DNA of 64,000 nt from Nostoc sp. TCL26-01 (GTDB lineage: Bacteria; Cyanobacteriota; Cyanobacteriia; Cyanobacteriales; Nostocaceae): the NCBI RefSeq assembly GCF_013393945.1, contig NZ_CP040297.1, positions 3,814,001 to 3,878,000 of the forward strand. Direction: 5' to 3'. The notes below the pieces were generated by a model, which saw nothing but the letters and a program-made list of their open reading frames with translations, did no database searches and was not told the origin of the DNA. Shown piece by piece: positions 34,002-43,046 of this stretch. Every line of letters begins with the position of its first letter. Position 1 is the stretch's first letter. Position numbers and translations under genes: made by a program.

Positions 34002-36188
34002 ATGCCACAGCAGTATGAAGGTTATGGAAGTTTAGTAGATACTCTCAAATCAGCAACTAAGTTATTAGATTTAGAGCGTAATTCCCGGCTAAATCAAGAT
34101 GTGATATCTATATGTAATTATCTAAAGAATCCTAACTTTCGTATTGCGGTATTCGGGCCTTTTAATCATGGTAAATCGACTCTACTAAATGCCATGTTGG
34201 GAACTCGGACTTTACCCATTGATTTGATTCCCACTACAGGCGCGGCGATTAGTGTTAAATATGGTTCAGATGTTAGAACTCGGATTATGTTGGTAGATGG
34301 TACGGAAATCTATCGCAGTGGTACAGAAGTTTTACAAACATACGCCATTCTTGATGGAAATAGACAGATGCGAAATGATGTTGCATCTGTGGAGGTTTTT
34401 TGTCCTCATCCGTTTTTAGAAACTGGTGTCGAGTTTGTGGATTTACCAGGAACTAATGATAGAGAAGAACAAGATAAATTAATCAAAGAGCAACTTTTAG
34501 GTGCAGATTTAGTTGTGCAGTTACTAGATGCACGCAAATTAATGACTTTGGGAGAACGAGAAAATTTACGCGATTGGTTGTTAGATAGAGGAATTAAAAC
34601 TGTTATTTTTGTGGCGAATTTTCTGAATTTACTGGAAATAGAAGAACAAAAACAGGTACAAAATCGACTGCTGTTTGTTGCAGAAAGTTTTCGTGCTGAA
34701 TTACCACCAGGGTTTAGTAATTTATATCGGGTTGATGCTTTACCAGCCTTGAGAGCAAGGTTAAAGGGTGATGTGGCTGCGGCGAGTAGTAGCGGTTTAG
34801 CAGCTTTTGAAGCGGCTTTGCAAAATATTGTGGGGATTTTACAACAAAATCGCGGTGGTGTGAGGTTGCCGAGAGTGCAGGCGATCGCTTCCCAAATTCA
34901 ACTATCATTAAAGCATAAAATTGACCCGCTTCGTCTGGAAATTCAAGCCATAGATGACAAACAAAATGCTAAATTGCAAATTAAACAAAAAGCACAAAAT
35001 TTAATTAAACAAGGTTTTACTACTAGTATTTCAGAGTTACGGGATTGGCTAGCTTTACCTCAATTACTTGCTAAATATCAAGCTGATGCGGCTGTTGCAT
35101 TGGCAGAAAATAACTTTAAATCTTGGCAAGTTCTCAAGCTAAAAAAAGATTTACATGATTTACAATTAGCTGTAGTCAAATGGCTTTATCAAGCTTATGA
35201 GTTTTTTCAAGCAGAACGGCCAGAAGATTTATTCATAACTTTACCCAGTGAACCAATCATTACAATACCCCCAAAGCCAAATCATAATGACACCTGGAGT
35301 GAACCAGGTTCAATCGCTGTAGGTGGTGGTATAGGTTGGTTATTGGGAGGGCCTGTAGGTGCGGCTGTGGTGGGAAGTATTTCTTATTTGTTAAATAAGA
35401 ATGTGCAGCAGCAAGATGAAAAATCAGCACATGAATCTTATCATCAACAAGTTGCCAAAATTTGTATATCTGCAACTGAGGATTATTTTGCTCAACTCAG
35501 CTATCAAGGTTTATCAATCTTAGATGAATATGAGCGTCACTCTGAACGAGTCATCTATTTTCAAGTCAGTCAAGAAGCACTAGAATTGACTAGAAAACGG
35601 GAAGATTTAAATAAATTACAAAATGGGTTTAATCAATTATTGAGTGAATTAGCAAAAGCCAAAATAAATTCTCAATATCATCCCTACACAGAAATACCAA
35701 AACCTCAGCCAACACAACAAGCATCTGTCCAACAGCCAGAAAGAGTTTACGCTTCCCCACCAAGAAATACTACTAGCGAACCACCGAAAGCAACAACTAC
35801 TAAAAAAGTAGAACCGCCACCAAAAGCTACTCCTTCTCCTAATCCACAAGAATTAGATGCAAAGTTTTATAGATGGGAATTAGATGAAGAAATAGCACAA
35901 ATGAAAGCACAAATGCGTTCTCCCGGTTTTCAAAATGGTAAGCAGCAAAAAACTCCTAGTCAAAAACCGAAAAACTCAGGAGAAAAAGATAAAATTATCC
36001 GCGCTTATACAACTTTAGGATTAAAACAAGGTGCTTCTTTAGCGGATATCAAACAAGCTTACAGAACTTTAGTTAAAAAATGGCATCCAGATTTATTTGT
36101 TGGTAACTCACAGTTACAAAAACAAGCACAAGAGAAGATGCACTTAGTTAATGAAGCTTATACAATTTTGTCAGATGGAAATAGTTAA
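34002..36188 (+). CDS. Dynamin-like GTPase fused to a C-terminal DnaJ domain
   Basis: From ATG 34002, after GGGGAGGGGAAG, the protein has 728 residues. The GTPase motifs are GPFNHGKST at 52-60, TTGAAIS for G2 and DLPGTND for G3. G4 is degenerate (VANFLN in place of NKxD). A short hydrophobic insert (GGGIGWLLGGPVGAAVVGSI) probably contacts membrane. A Pro/Thr/Lys-rich linker leads to a J domain at about 660-728 with HPD at 695-697 and LVNEAYTILSD. J domains recruit and activate Hsp70. The fusion suggests chaperone-assisted disassembly of GTPase assemblies, a role comparable to auxilin; that role is inference. Confidence 0.88.
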   Translation: MPQQYEGYGSLVDTLKSATKLLDLERNSRLNQDVISICNYLKNPNFRIAVFGPFNHGKSTLLNAMLGTRTLPIDLIPTTGAAISVKYGSDVRTRIMLVDGTEIYRSGTEVLQTYAILDGNRQMRNDVASVEVFCPHPFLETGVEFVDLPGTNDREEQDKLIKEQLLGADLVVQLLDARKLMTLGERENLRDWLLDRGIKTVIFVANFLNLLEIEEQKQVQNRLLFVAESFRAELPPGFSNLYRVDALPALRARLKGDVAAASSSGLAAFEAALQNIVGILQQNRGGVRLPRVQAIASQIQLSLKHKIDPLRLEIQAIDDKQNAKLQIKQKAQNLIKQGFTTSISELRDWLALPQLLAKYQADAAVALAENNFKSWQVLKLKKDLHDLQLAVVKWLYQAYEFFQAERPEDLFITLPSEPIITIPPKPNHNDTWSEPGSIAVGGGIGWLLGGPVGAAVVGSISYLLNKNVQQQDEKSAHESYHQQVAKICISATEDYFAQLSYQGLSILDEYERHSERVIYFQVSQEALELTRKREDLNKLQNGFNQLLSELAKAKINSQYHPYTEIPKPQPTQQASVQQPERVYASPPRNTTSEPPKATTTKKVEPPPKATPSPNPQELDAKFYRWELDEEIAQMKAQMRSPGFQNGKQQKTPSQKPKNSGEKDKIIRAYTTLGLKQGASLADIKQAYRTLVKKWHPDLFVGNSQLQKQAQEKMHLVNEAYTILSDGNS

Positions 36189-36320
36189 CTTCCCAGACAG
36201 TATATACACAAAGCAAAAAGGGCTAAAAATGTTGATTTTTAAATATATTTCGCTCTAATTTCTTTAAAAAGTTATATACTATGTAGCACGCGAGCTAATA
36301 CGTAGTGTATTTTATGTTTT

Positions 36321-36935
36321 ATGTTTAATGTAAAAAAATTTACTAAAACGCTTGTTCTGTGTAGCGTGATGTTTAGTGCTGGAGCAACAGTTGCAACTGT
36401 TACTCTTTCATACTTACCCATTGTCACTGCGGCACATACAATTGCACAAGGACTAAAACAGGAAACGCCAGCAGCTAAACTAACTGTTGAAGATAATGGT
36501 CTAAGGTTTCAACTCCAAAGCTGTCAGAGAAACCGCGCAATAGTAACTTGTGCGATTTTAATCACAAATCTAGATGATAAACAACAAGATTTACAAATAC
36601 GAATTTATGGCAATGGCTTTGGCAACAACAACTCTCGAAGTATCGATTCTTCTGGCAATCAATACTTACCTAACCAAATTCAATTAGGCTCAGAAAAATC
36701 TCCTAGCGACGCTTATACAAATTTAATTCCAAATGTTCCTATCAAGGGAAGTCTCAGCTTTGAATTACCACAGCAAATAACCAATTTATCTGCGGTTGAA
36801 GTTAGTTACTTTACTAATGCAGACTACAAAGTCAATTTTCAAGATGTTAGTATTAGTAATTCTCAGGCTTCTAAAACTACTAATAATAGAAATAATCAGA
36901 ACTGTTCACCTTCTGCAAGACCAACAAAGAGATAA
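36321..36935 (+). CDS. Exported hypothetical protein
   Basis: The 204-residue protein has an N-terminal signal peptide or anchor (TLVLCSVMFSAGATVATVTL). Its mature domain contains LRFQLQSCQRNRAIVTCAILITN, in which two cysteines could form a disulfide. Strand-rich sequence follows up to about residue 185, with an Asn/Ser-rich end. The pattern (effect on sequence, correction for added groups, LNDLDD-like turn) resembles small beta-sandwich periplasmic proteins, but I cannot name a family. It follows the GTPase/J-domain gene by 132 bp in the same direction; a link is possible but not shown. Confidence 0.62.
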   Translation: MFNVKKFTKTLVLCSVMFSAGATVATVTLSYLPIVTAAHTIAQGLKQETPAAKLTVEDNGLRFQLQSCQRNRAIVTCAILITNLDDKQQDLQIRIYGNGFGNNNSRSIDSSGNQYLPNQIQLGSEKSPSDAYTNLIPNVPIKGSLSFELPQQITNLSAVEVSYFTNADYKVNFQDVSISNSQASKTTNNRNNQNCSPSARPTKR

Positions 36936-37000
36936 GATGTTTTCATACTAAGGGGGATAGAAAGCATAATACCTCAACAACTTTTATAGGAAATATTGCT

Positions 37001-37585
37001 CTACCAAACTTTACTCATATGCAAAACAAATCCGGTTAAAACTGGTTCACAGCTAACTGTGTCGGGATGATCTAAACATTCCTCTGGTTGACCAGGACGA
37101 TAAAGATAAACTTGACGTTGTTGGCGGTCAATTAACAAGCCTAATTGTATTCCCGGTTCCCTCATATATTCTGCCATCTTGTTTTTTAGAGTAGGCAAAT
37201 TATCACTGGGGGATCTGAGTTCAATTACAAAATCAGGACAGATGGGAGCAAAACCTTGCTTTTGTGCGGGTGAAAGATTATTCCACCGTTCTAGTTTTAT
37301 CCAAGCCGCATCAGGAGAACGTTCTGCACCTGTTGATAATGTAAATCCTGCACTGGAGCTAAAACAAATACCTGTACCATCTTTTTCTGACCAAAACCAT
37401 AGCTGTCCTAAAATATTAAATTCTCGATTACCTGTCTCTGAAACAGTAGGAGGCATAATTGATATCTGTCCAAATTGATTTCGCTCAATACGTAGGTCAC
37501 GATTTACCTGACAGAACTCGAAGAATTGTTCATCTGTCATTTGCATGGATGACGGAAGTTCTATTACCAAAGGAGATGAAAACAT
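37001..37585 (-). CDS. Uma2 family (DUF820) putative restriction-like nuclease, copy 1
   Basis: The protein has 194 residues. The PD-(D/E)XK-type core is visible as SPDAAWIKLERW, PDFVIELRSPSDNL and the following LKNKMAEYMREPGIQLGLLID, where the Asp, the Glu-x-Arg-Ser segment and a Lys sit in the family positions. Uma2 proteins are greatly expanded in cyanobacteria and their biological role is unknown. It is a tandem duplicate of the next gene upstream (37619-38203), including flanking DNA. Confidence 0.88.
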   Translation of the reverse strand: MFSSPLVIELPSSMQMTDEQFFEFCQVNRDLRIERNQFGQISIMPPTVSETGNREFNILGQLWFWSEKDGTGICFSSSAGFTLSTGAERSPDAAWIKLERWNNLSPAQKQGFAPICPDFVIELRSPSDNLPTLKNKMAEYMREPGIQLGLLIDRQQRQVYLYRPGQPEECLDHPDTVSCEPVLTGFVLHMSKVW

Positions 37586-37618
37586 AATACCTCGACAAAT
37601 TTTCTCGGAAATATTGCT

Positions 37619-38203
37619 CTACCAAACTTTACTCATATGCAAAACAAATCCGGGTAACACTGGTTCACATTTAACTGTGTCAGAATTCTCTAAACATTCT
37701 GCTGGTTGACCAGGACGATAAATATAAACTTGACGTTGTTTGCGGTCAATCAAAAAACCTAATTGTACTCCTGGTTCCCTCATGTATTCCAGAATTTTAT
37801 CTTTCAGGGGTTGGAGATTATCGCTTGGCGATCGCAATTCAATGATAAAATCTGGACAAATTGGTGCAAATCGTTTTTTTTGTTCAGACGAGAGAGTATT
37901 CCACCGTTCTAATTTCATCCAGGAAGCATCGGGGGAGCGTTCCGCACCCGTGGATAAAGTAAATCCTGTACTAGAACTAAACGCTATTCCTGTACCATCT
38001 TGTTCTGTCCAAATTCCTAGCTGTACAGCGATATTAAATTCTCGATTTCCTGTTTCTGAACCTGTAGGTGGGATAATTGATATGTGTCCGCATCTATCTC
38101 GCTCAATACGTAGGTCACGGTTTACCTGACAGAACTCGAAGAACTGTTCATCTGTCATTTGCATGGATGGCGGAAGTTCTAGTACCAAAGGGGATGAAAA
38201 CAT
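37619..38203 (-). CDS. Uma2 family (DUF820) putative nuclease, copy 2
   Basis: ATG 38203 gives 194 residues, collinear with its neighbour at 37001-37585. Conserved blocks are SPDASWMKLERWN, PDFIIELRSPSDNL and YMREPGVQLGFLIDRKQR. A longer frame from 38260 adds residues absent from the paralogue, so the inner Met is preferred. The repeat of the spacer sequence (GGAAATATTGCTCTACCAAA) after both copies shows a recent tandem duplication of about 620 bp. The two proteins have since diverged at scattered positions. Confidence 0.88.
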   Translation of the reverse strand: MFSSPLVLELPPSMQMTDEQFFEFCQVNRDLRIERDRCGHISIIPPTGSETGNREFNIAVQLGIWTEQDGTGIAFSSSTGFTLSTGAERSPDASWMKLERWNTLSSEQKKRFAPICPDFIIELRSPSDNLQPLKDKILEYMREPGVQLGFLIDRKQRQVYIYRPGQPAECLENSDTVKCEPVLPGFVLHMSKVW

Positions 38204-38293
38204 AATCTTTAACCGCTTTATTTTTATTCTCATGCAAAAAAGCAAAGATGCCAATTGCACCTTTGCGTTTTGAAATGAACTGAAGTGAGAAAT

Positions 38294-38932
38294 TTACTTG
38301 TTAGGTTGGGGAGTTAAACGTAGGTAGGGTTTAACTACTTCATAACCTTTGGGGAATTTTTCTTTCAACACTTCGGGATCTTTGAGGGAAGGGACAATGA
38401 CAACTTTATCGCCGTCTTTCCAGTCAGCTGGGGTGGCGACGCTGTAGTTATCTGTGAGTTGCAGAGAATCAATTACTCGCAACAGTTCGTCAAAGTTACG
38501 TCCGGTGCTGGGGGGATAGGTGAAGCTAAGACGCAGTTTTTTGTTGGGATCAATGACAAAAACTGATCGCACTGTTAAAGCTGCATTAGCATTGGGATGA
38601 ATCATGTCGTAAAGGTCGGAAACTTTACGATCTGCATCTGCCAAAATGGGGTAGTTGAGGGTGGTGTTTTGGGTTTCTTCGATATCACCAACCCAACCAT
38701 TGTGAGATTCTACATTATCAACGCTCAGAGCGATCGCTTTGACGTTGCGTTTGTCAAATTCTGGTTTGAGTTTAGCTACTGTGCCTAGTTCAGTTGTGCA
38801 AACTGGGGTATAGTCAGCAGGATGAGAAAACAGCACAACCCAGCTGTCTCCCGCCCATTCATAAAAATCTATGTCGCCATGTGTAGAGGCTTGCGTAAAG
38901 TTGGGTACTGTATCACCAAGACGGAGAGCCAT
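38294..38932 (-). CDS. 1-Cys peroxiredoxin (Prx6 type)
   Basis: The 212-residue thiol peroxidase reduces hydrogen peroxide and organic hydroperoxides. The peroxidatic cysteine lies in HPADYTPVCTTELGTVAKL. The C-terminal half has the Prx6-type extension (VVIVPSLKDPEVLKEKFPKG) and no resolving cysteine, so only this one Cys is present. The segment RLSFTYPPSTGRNFDELLRV is also typical. It is divergent from the VWA/solute-binding gene, with a 365-bp spacer. Confidence 0.93.
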   Translation of the reverse strand: MALRLGDTVPNFTQASTHGDIDFYEWAGDSWVVLFSHPADYTPVCTTELGTVAKLKPEFDKRNVKAIALSVDNVESHNGWVGDIEETQNTTLNYPILADADRKVSDLYDMIHPNANAALTVRSVFVIDPNKKLRLSFTYPPSTGRNFDELLRVIDSLQLTDNYSVATPADWKDGDKVVIVPSLKDPEVLKEKFPKGYEVVKPYLRLTPQPNK

Positions 38933-39297
38933 AAAAGATTCCCTGTAGTTAAGTAAGGCCTATGTATTCTATCTTGCCATAATGACAAAAAACATCGGTT
39001 TCCCCATCGACTTTTAGTAGTTTGTAACAAAATTTTAATTTTTTACACTTCAGCAGACTGTTCTGGATGGGGAATAATACTGACGGAATCTGATTATCAC
39101 ATAAATTGCGATCTATTTTTTCCAGGCTCTAAACTAATTTGTTGGGTAAGTTTTCCGAAATAGCTGGATGAGGATTTGTAGTTGTGAGAGGAAATTGTGT
39201 AATCTGTCACTAATTTTGATGGATTGTGTTAACACATAAGTGTCTTGTCATTAGATATTGCAGAGATTTTAGATAACTGACTTTCTAGGATGGAGAG
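38933..39297. other. Spacer between divergent genes
   Basis: This 365-bp AT-rich region presumably carries promoters for the peroxiredoxin gene and for the gene at 39298. No gene, strong hairpin or repeat was recognised. Confidence 0.4.
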
Positions 39298-41010
39298 ATG
39301 ATTCTCAAAGGGTCTTCGTTAAGTACGCGCCTAGCAGCAGTCTTGGGTATCCTGTTACTAACTGCTTGTAACAGCGATGCTAACTCAGTAGATAATTTTA
39401 CGGGTTTGAAAATTAAAGTTTTGGTGGGTAGTGCTTTAGGAGACTTTTGTAACCAAGCCGCAAAAAATTTTAATGCAACGCAACCAAAATTAGACAACGG
39501 TACAGCTTTTCGGGTGCAATGTGAGTCTGAGGGTAGCGGTGATGTGGTGACTAAGTTGGTGGCTTTGACCACTCAGCTAAAAAATGGCACAGTGCAAGCT
39601 GATGCAGCAGATTTTCCCACAATTATTTCTCTCGATGGAGATATATATCACAATCAGCTAATCTACCGTATTAATCAGATTTCTCCAGGGCAAAACTACA
39701 TCCCCAACATTACCGACGCGCCTTTGCTAGCCAATACCCCAATGGTATTTATGGCACAACCGGATGTAGCCGGAGGGTTGCGAAAAGTTCCTGACCCTTA
39801 TAAGGCTTTAGTAACGGCGAAAACTCACCGGGATATTGACCCAGCTTCACCACCGTTAAAAGTTAATTACGTCCATACTGCACCGACTCGTTCTAATTCT
39901 GGGTTACAAACACTGGTTGCACAATATGTCAGCGTATCTGGAAAACGTCCGGAAAATTTAACAATCGCAGATGTGCAAACTTTCCAACCACAAATTCAGC
40001 AAATCCAAAGTAAGATTACTCGCTACGGTATTTCCACCAATTCTTTGGCGCAAGCGATGGTGAAGAATGGCCCATTTTGGGCTTCGGTGGGTTCGGTATA
40101 CGAGTCTAGCGTGATTGCAGCTAATTCTAACTTGCCACCAGGGCAACAACGCTATGAGGCAGTTTACCCTCAAGTAACCTTTACATCGAATATGCGGGCA
40201 ATTGTTCCGAATGCGCCTTGGGTGAGTGCTGATGAAAAGGCTGGTGCAGAGAAGTTTATCACTTATTGGCGATCGCCTGATACGCAAAAAATTGCCACGG
40301 ATTTAGGTCTGCGTCCAGGAACTCCGGGAGTGGCTTTGGGTGCTAAGTTTTCCCCAGAATTTGGGGTGGTAGCACAAGCCAAGTATGATTCTTTAAGACC
40401 TCCCAAGCCAGAGGTGGTAGACGCAATGTTGAAATCTTGGCAAGAAGCGTCGAAGAAACCATCATTAGTGGTGGTGGTGGTAGATTCTTCTGGTTCAATG
40501 GAGGGAAATAAGTTACCAGCCGTACAGAGTACTTTGCAAAATTACATTAATAATTTGGGTGCAAAAGAGCAAATTGCTTTGATTGATTTTGATTCGCAGA
40601 TTCGTCCACCTGTATTAGTTGATGGTACTCCCCAAGGACGCGATCGCGGTTTGCAATTTATTAGCGGACTCAGTGCTGATGGGGGGACAAGATTATATGA
40701 TGCTGCTATTGAAGCGCGCAATTGGTTACAGCAAAATCTGCGGAAAGATGCGATTAATGCTGTGTTGATATTAACTGATGGTGAGGATTCTGGTTCACAA
40801 ACTTCTTTAGATCAGCTATCAGCAGAATTGAAGAAAAGTGGATTTTCTAGTGACAAAAGGATTGGATTTTTTACAGTTGGTTATGGGAATGAGGGGGAGT
40901 TTAATGCTGATGCTTTGAAAAAAATTGCTGAGTTGAATGGGGGGTATTATTCTAAGGGTGATCCGGAGACGATTTCGCGGTTGATGGGGGATTTACAGGT
41001 GGAATTTTAA
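39298..41010 (+). CDS. Lipoprotein with solute-binding and VWA domains
   Basis: The 570-residue protein has a lipoprotein signal peptide ending in LTAC (Cys about residue 24). Residues about 35-385 are an extracellular solute-binding domain (LVGSALGDFCNQAAKNFNA, and PTRSNSGLQTLVAQY). Residues about 390-570 are a von Willebrand A domain with the metal site DSSGSMEGNKL, GGTRLYDAA and LTDGEDSGSQ, so the MIDAS looks intact. It would sit on the periplasmic side and bind a ligand and a partner protein through a divalent metal. No ABC permease or ATPase is nearby. It is the first of four same-strand genes. Confidence 0.88.
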   Translation: MILKGSSLSTRLAAVLGILLLTACNSDANSVDNFTGLKIKVLVGSALGDFCNQAAKNFNATQPKLDNGTAFRVQCESEGSGDVVTKLVALTTQLKNGTVQADAADFPTIISLDGDIYHNQLIYRINQISPGQNYIPNITDAPLLANTPMVFMAQPDVAGGLRKVPDPYKALVTAKTHRDIDPASPPLKVNYVHTAPTRSNSGLQTLVAQYVSVSGKRPENLTIADVQTFQPQIQQIQSKITRYGISTNSLAQAMVKNGPFWASVGSVYESSVIAANSNLPPGQQRYEAVYPQVTFTSNMRAIVPNAPWVSADEKAGAEKFITYWRSPDTQKIATDLGLRPGTPGVALGAKFSPEFGVVAQAKYDSLRPPKPEVVDAMLKSWQEASKKPSLVVVVVDSSGSMEGNKLPAVQSTLQNYINNLGAKEQIALIDFDSQIRPPVLVDGTPQGRDRGLQFISGLSADGGTRLYDAAIEARNWLQQNLRKDAINAVLILTDGEDSGSQTSLDQLSAELKKSGFSSDKRIGFFTVGYGNEGEFNADALKKIAELNGGYYSKGDPETISRLMGDLQVEF

Positions 41011-41011
41011 A

Positions 41012-41052
41012 CGCTGAGGAACGCTGAGGTAAGCGCAGAGTAACGCGGAGTT
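41012..41052. repeat. CGCTGAGG/CGCGGAG repeat fragment
   Basis: AACGCTGAGGAACGCTGAGG is followed by CGCAGAGTAACGCGGAGTTT in the short spacer before the next gene. A similar arm, AACGCAGAGGCACGCGGAGTTT, lies at 33912-33933 after the first GTPase gene. Confidence 0.6.
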
Positions 41053-41057
41053 TTTTT

Positions 41058-41786
41058 ATGATGTGGAAGTTAGTTAACCCATTGTTTTATCCGGTGGCTG
41101 TGTTGGCTGGAGGTATAAGTTTAGTTGTTGGTGTGCGATTTGTACAGTTACCGAGTCCTGTGATGATTCCGCTTGCGGCTGGTGTTGCGGTGGTGGGGGC
41201 TGGTTTTTTGCAGTCTCGTGAACCGCAGTATTTGGAGTTAGATAATCCAGAGTTGGAACGGGAAATTAATGCTGTCAAGTCCTCGGCTTTAGCTTTGGCA
41301 AATCAAGCTAATGAAATGGGTTTGGAGGTGAAGAAGCTATTAACGGATGCTTTTCAACTGGAACTTTTAGCAGGGTTGCAAATGAACTGCGATCGCGCTG
41401 TCGGACTGCCTGCTAAAATTGATCATCTAGCTTTGAGTTTGCATGGAAAAAATTCACTACTTTCGGTTAATGAATTGCAACAGCAATTAGCAGAAGTTCA
41501 GCAAAAACTCCGTTCTAGTTCGGGTGTGGCTAAACAGCATCTTAATCAGCTAGCAGATAGTCTCAAGCGCAATATTCAGTTAGCACAAGAAGGTGAAGAT
41601 ACACGGTTAGCTAGGATTATTAATATTTCTACTTTGTTACAAGATTCATTTGGGATTTTCCAACAGTTACAAACTAAGTTACGTACTTACGATTTAAGTG
41701 ATTCTGAAAAAATTAATGAGTTGCAATTACTGAGTGATGAACTTAATTCTTTAGAAGAAAATATTGATTTGCTAGTGCGTAAGTAA
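41058..41786 (+). CDS. Membrane-anchored coiled-coil protein
   Basis: The 242-residue protein begins with two hydrophobic helices (LFYPVAVLAGGISLVVGV and VMIPLAAGVAVVGAGFLQ). About 190 residues of mostly helical, coiled-coil-like sequence follow (ELEREINAVKSSALALANQA, ELQQQLAEVQQKL, LQLLSDELNSLEENIDLL). It lies 47 bp after the VWA/solute-binding gene and before another solute-binding protein gene. The layout suggests an inner-membrane scaffold with a cytoplasmic coiled coil. It has a general resemblance to helical proteins found with VWA proteins, but I cannot name a family. Confidence 0.7.
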   Translation: MMWKLVNPLFYPVAVLAGGISLVVGVRFVQLPSPVMIPLAAGVAVVGAGFLQSREPQYLELDNPELEREINAVKSSALALANQANEMGLEVKKLLTDAFQLELLAGLQMNCDRAVGLPAKIDHLALSLHGKNSLLSVNELQQQLAEVQQKLRSSSGVAKQHLNQLADSLKRNIQLAQEGEDTRLARIINISTLLQDSFGIFQQLQTKLRTYDLSDSEKINELQLLSDELNSLEENIDLLVRK

Positions 41787-41846
41787 CTCTTTGTGTCTTT
41801 GTGACTCTGTGGTGAAAAATTTAATTAACCACAAAGACACAGAGTT
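41784..41846. repeat. Dispersed palindromic repeat, copy 3
   Basis: AACTCTTTGTGTCTTTGTG...CTGTGGT (41784-41812) pairs with ACCACAAAGACACAGAGTT (41828-41846). It is the same family as 321-391 and the core of 12537-12682. The left arm overlaps the last base of the upstream stop codon region. Confidence 0.75.
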
Positions 41847-41897
41847 AAGAGTTATTCCTCAAATAATCTTGATTTTGGGCTAAAAAATTTACCAATT

Positions 41898-43025
41898 ATG
41901 CCATCAAAATTAAAAAATACCTCTAAACCACCATCTCAGCGATATATTACGTCGGTTGCTATCATCCTCGCAGCTTTGGGTTTGACTTATGCACCCATTC
42001 CGGGATTACAAAAAACCATAGTTATTGTCAGTGGTACGGAATTACAAGAACCATTACAACAGCTAGCAACAAAATTTGAGCAGAAAAATCCTAACATTAA
42101 GTTACAATTACAATTCCAAGGTTCTCAAGATATGGTTAACAAATATGTTGACCAGAAAAATGACTTTAAACCAACTGTGTTAATTCCGGCTAATGGAGAG
42201 ATTTTAACAGAATTAAGCGATCGCCTCCGCGCTACTAATAATACTACCCCTTTTTATGATTCTCCTCGACCTATCGCCAAAACTATCTTAGTCGGGATTG
42301 CCTGGCCAGAACGAGGTAAAGTTTTGTTTCCAGATGGGCGTTTTCAATGGCAAAAAGTGGAACAAGCCATGCAAGCTAGTAATTGGGAAAAAATTGGTGG
42401 CACTAAAGATTGGGGTAGCTTTGATTTTGTCACCACAGACCCCACCCGTTCTAACAGTGGTCAAGTAACATTAAACTTGTGGACAGAAGCCAAATTAGGC
42501 ACAAAAGTTGACACTAATAGTTTCAATAATCCATCTGTACAATCATTATTTGGGTTGGTGAAAAAATCAGTTTATCAGCCACCCAGGTCAACAGATATTC
42601 TCTTACAAGAATTTATTGCTAGAGGCCCCAATGATGCTGATGTAGCTACAGTATACGAAAGTATAGCCCTTTATCGTTGGCAACAGTCAGCCGCAAACCA
42701 AGGCAAGCCATACCAAATCTACTACTTAAACCCCTCTATTGAGTCTACCGCTACGGCGGCAATTGTCCGTCGAGATGTGGATGGTGGAACTGCGGATGCG
42801 GCGAAGAAGTTTCTGGACTTTTTGACGGAACCTGCACAGCAAGCGGTGTTAGTCCAGTATGGGTTCCGTCCTGTCAATAACTCTGTGGATTTAAAAACTG
42901 TCCCAAAAAGTCCTTGGAACCAAAATATTCCCGGTGCAGAAGTTAAACCTAATATTCAAACCCTACCACCACCAAATTCTGCAACTTTCACAGAAATTCA
43001 GCGTCTTTGGGAACGTGTAAATTAA
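41898..43025 (+). CDS. Orphan extracellular solute-binding protein
   Basis: This 375-residue protein has an N-terminal hydrophobic segment (ITSVAIILAALGLTYAPIPG) that can be a signal peptide or membrane anchor. A periplasmic binding fold follows: IVIVSGTELQEPLQQLATKF, and TDPTRSNSGQVTLNLW. The latter matches PTRSNSG in the VWA-fused protein at 39298, so the two are distant paralogues. The C-terminal LDFLTEPAQQAVLVQYGFRPV is typical of sulfate/molybdate/iron-type binding proteins. No transporter membrane subunits are encoded around it. Confidence 0.82.
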   Translation: MPSKLKNTSKPPSQRYITSVAIILAALGLTYAPIPGLQKTIVIVSGTELQEPLQQLATKFEQKNPNIKLQLQFQGSQDMVNKYVDQKNDFKPTVLIPANGEILTELSDRLRATNNTTPFYDSPRPIAKTILVGIAWPERGKVLFPDGRFQWQKVEQAMQASNWEKIGGTKDWGSFDFVTTDPTRSNSGQVTLNLWTEAKLGTKVDTNSFNNPSVQSLFGLVKKSVYQPPRSTDILLQEFIARGPNDADVATVYESIALYRWQQSAANQGKPYQIYYLNPSIESTATAAIVRRDVDGGTADAAKKFLDFLTEPAQQAVLVQYGFRPVNNSVDLKTVPKSPWNQNIPGAEVKPNIQTLPPPNSATFTEIQRLWERVN

Positions 43026-43046
43026 GTTGCTAAGACAAAATTCACA

